Positions 61,765 through 64,000 of a stretch of 64,000 nucleotides of DNA are shown here, in pieces (the first letter of the stretch is position 1; every line of letters begins with the position of its first letter). A program made the translations under genes and the position numbers. The notes below the pieces were generated by a model. The model was not told the DNA's origin and made no database searches. It saw nothing but the letters and a program-made list of their open reading frames with translations. The DNA comes from Guillardia theta CCMP2712 (Eukaryota; Cryptophyceae; Pyrenomonadales; Geminigeraceae), in the NCBI RefSeq assembly GCF_000315625.1, contig NW_005434562.1, forward strand, positions 18,518 to 82,517, written 5' to 3'.

Positions 61765-62998
61765 GGCCAAAACTCCACAAGAATGTGCAGAAATACTTTC
61801 AGGTTAGGGACTCCGCGACGAGCACTTCAGCGGATAAAGGAAGAAGGAGGAAGAGAAGTTGGAGCGAAGGAGGGGAAAGACACAGGTGAACTCTGCAACG
61901 AGGACAGGAAGTGCGACGACAACTGATATTGCGCGCCCTCGCGCGCAAGTTTTTACTATTATGAGTTCCGACGCCGGTTGTAGGGGTCGTTTAATGCTAA
62001 TTTGATGGGGTACTATCTTTGCTTCCATGCCCGAAGCACCTACCCCACCATGAACTGTATCAAGCAAGACAACCCTACCCTGGATCCTATTCCTTCTACC
62101 CCCACCCACTAAAATTAGCACAAGTACCCTTTATTTTCTGTAGTCAAAACGAAGCGTACCGCACCCGACCAGTCAAATTTTGCCAAAGTATATCCGTCCT
62201 ACTACCCCACCCCACCTCGTCTCTTCCGAACTTTACAACAGCCTTTGGAACCAAGGAGAGTACCCCCATCTCCTAGCATCAAATACACCCCCCCATTCAC
62301 TTTACGCGCAAGCCCGTATCCATTGGACGCTAGACATAACCAGCTATTTCCCCACACTACCCCTCTATCCCGATGACCACCCGTACCTATACCCATATCA
62401 AATTCACCGAAGTGTGGAGTAGTAAAGTTGAGTCGCGGAACTTTCCGAAGTTCCGGTCAGTCAGTCTCTCTAGAGCTCCTGGAGAGCTCCCCCGGTATCT
62501 AGCAAGCGGTAGTAAGAGGCTACTTCTGACTTTTTGCCTGGCCTGCAGTGTGTGCACCACCACCCCATCATGGCACCTTCTGTCCAGTACTACCATAAGG
62601 CCTGCCCGGGGGTGGGTACTACGGATGGGTACGGTCCCTGTCGCCGCATCCCGGCGATCGGCGGCCGCGCGACTCTCGGCCGGGCGGCCGGGGGTCACGA
62701 GGCAACGAGTCCGAGTCTGTCAGGCTGCATAATAGTATGCAGTTTGAGTAAAGATCATAGAGTAGCTCCGGCAACTTGAAGCAGCCGGGATAACCTGCCA
62801 GTGTGAGCCGCTCCGGGAGCCGCGGGATCCGCAGATCAGACTCCTGAAGTAAAGTGATTTTTTAACTTCACTTTGAGTAAACAGCCGGGCCGAAACACGG
62901 TCCGATCCCTGCGGCCCGGCCAGGGCCTGGAGGAGTCGCCGCCGGCCCGGCGCCGGGAAGCTTGGCCTGTTAGCTGTATCTTGGGGAGCGCAGAAGTC
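61765..62998. other. Divergent spacer with TACCCC island
   Basis: 62000-62410 is full of ctacccc/acccc words (ctaccccaccccacc, tacccccatctcc, actacccctctatcccg), the complement of the GGGGTA words seen elsewhere. 62560-62990 is GC-rich. Open frames are Pro/Ser/Tyr-rich and not convincing. Confidence 0.55.
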
Positions 62999-63997
62999 AT
63001 GGGACATGGTAGCGGGCGCGCCCTCGGGAAGAAGAGGGGAAGGGAGGGGAGGGAGGGGAGACAGGGAAGGGCTGCGGCTGATGAGAAGAAGGACGATCTC
63101 CAGGCTCACGCTCCTCCTAGGAGATGCCCGGGAAGGCCAAGGAAGCACCCAAGACCCTCTCCACCACCAGAACCAAGTGCACCTCAACCTGAAACCAAGC
63201 CACATGACAGGAGCAAAGACAGCGGCAAAGCAGAAAGCGCAAGCGCAAACAGCCCTTACTCGAGAAGAGACCGTGTGCCCAAGAAAACTTCAGAGGATGA
63301 GGTCGGCGGCTTCGCAAGTTTGATCCCTAGGACCAGGAAGCCTGCAGCCGAGGAAAAGAACGAAGCGCCAGCCTCCTCTGACGTCTCTGCCAAGAGAGTT
63401 AAGGAAAGTGATAGACGTTTGCCTGCTCGAGATGCTTCCCCTGATCCTTCCGCTAATAGAGGGAGGGGGGGGATGAGGGGGAGGGGGAGGGGGAGGGGGA
63501 GGGGCAGAGGGCGGGGCAGAGGGCGGGGGAGGGGTAGAGGAGGTGGACGAAGCAATGCAGAAGGGCAACAAAATGATGGCTCGGAGGATGAAATGGACGA
63601 AGACGAAGATGACAATGATAATGATGCTGGTGCTGCTGAGGTAGAGGGAGAGGAGACGGACAATGCACAAGCAGGTAAACTTTGTGTTGGAAGAGGAATG
63701 GACGTTTTGCTCAACAGTAGAACAGTGACGGAGAGCCAAGGTCATACGCTGGAAGCAAAGCAAGAGGCCACAGTTGATTCAGGAAACTACAAGGACGGAA
63801 ACTTTACAGAAGCAACCGAGAAGAACAAGTCTGATGTGAAATCAAGTACTTCGAACATGGATGGTCCGAATCAAAGCTCCAATTTTGATTTAGAAGGTGG
63901 ACACTCCGGTGCTCAGCAATCAGCAGATGGAAAGCGAATGGCGCTGCAGGGTGGCAATCTGCAAAATTCCGATCGCAGTCAGGTTGAACAGAGGTGA
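62999..63997 (+). CDS. AT-hook/RGG-rich probable nucleic-acid-binding protein (partial, runs off window)
   Basis: Start at 62999 (MGHGSGRALGKKRGREGREG). RRCPGRPRKHPRPSPPP contains an AT-hook core (GRPRK). The middle is Lys/Glu/Ser-rich. An RGRGRG run (about 63460-63545) of roughly 20 Arg-Gly units follows, then a strongly acidic patch (EDEMDEDEDDNDND). Sequence after 63670 is polar and may include an unspliced intron, because a GTAAAC donor-like site follows ETDNAQA. The frame ends at a TGA overlapping a GTGAAT donor at 63991-63997, so the gene most likely continues beyond the window. AT-hooks bind the minor groove of AT-rich DNA and RGG tracts bind RNA, so a chromatin or RNA-binding role is inferred. 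Confidence 0.65.
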   Translation: MGHGSGRALGKKRGREGREGRQGRAAADEKKDDLQAHAPPRRCPGRPRKHPRPSPPPEPSAPQPETKPHDRSKDSGKAESASANSPYSRRDRVPKKTSEDEVGGFASLIPRTRKPAAEEKNEAPASSDVSAKRVKESDRRLPARDASPDPSANRGRGGMRGRGRGRGRGRGRGRGRGRGRGGGRSNAEGQQNDGSEDEMDEDEDDNDNDAGAAEVEGEETDNAQAGKLCVGRGMDVLLNSRTVTESQGHTLEAKQEATVDSGNYKDGNFTEATEKNKSDVKSSTSNMDGPNQSSNFDLEGGHSGAQQSADGKRMALQGGNLQNSDRSQVEQR

Positions 63998-64000
63998 ATT

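Overview
The window looks like nuclear DNA of a unicellular alga, most likely a cryptophyte of the Guillardia theta type (inference). Reasons: genes are split by many short introns (about 40-100 nt, GT...AG, one with a perfect TACTAAC branch site); spacers and introns are full of CCT/CTC/GGGA low-complexity DNA; there are eukaryotic families throughout (kinesin, NatC subunit, OTU protease, MATE, carnitine acyltransferase, RWP-RK); and several proteins begin with a signal peptide followed by a Phe-bearing, Ser/Arg-rich transit-like segment, as expected for plastids of secondary origin. A 100-N assembly gap lies at 40796-40895.

Layout. 1-6400: an unidentified minus-strand gene and two convergent genes for secreted Cys-rich proteins. 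7945-13313: a Q-rich OTU cysteine protease, then a CPBP/CAAX-type membrane protease with a plastid-type presequence, then a MATE-type transporter. 13843-17850: a kinesin. 18386-21571: NatC subunit NAA35/Mak10. 21892-25505: a helical-N-terminus/pseudokinase/WD40 fusion whose DFG motif reads GFE. 25985-30067: a RING-like/acidic/His-rich/WW-domain gene. 31178-35790: a coiled-coil protein with IQ motifs. 35864-39879: a carnitine palmitoyltransferase-like gene whose catalytic His codon reads Arg. 42083-54534: a giant single-pass surface protein with EGF-like, TNFR-like and REJ-like regions, carrying a 159-bp tandem array that contains a one-base frameshift. 55645-63997: BolA, an EF-hand-like protein, a candidate thylakoid-lumen protein, a two-domain sulfurtransferase, an RWP-RK regulator, and the start of an AT-hook/RGG protein.

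The genes are not an operon. Shared themes are plastid biology (CPBP protease, probably MATE, lumen protein) and surface proteins. Most gene starts lie beside islands rich in GGGGTA/TACCCC, which may be a shared promoter or dispersed repeat element. All gene models were spliced by eye from reading frame, splice signals and phase, so exon boundaries are inference unless noted. The strongest candidate for something new is the MLKL-like pseudokinase-WD40 fusion.
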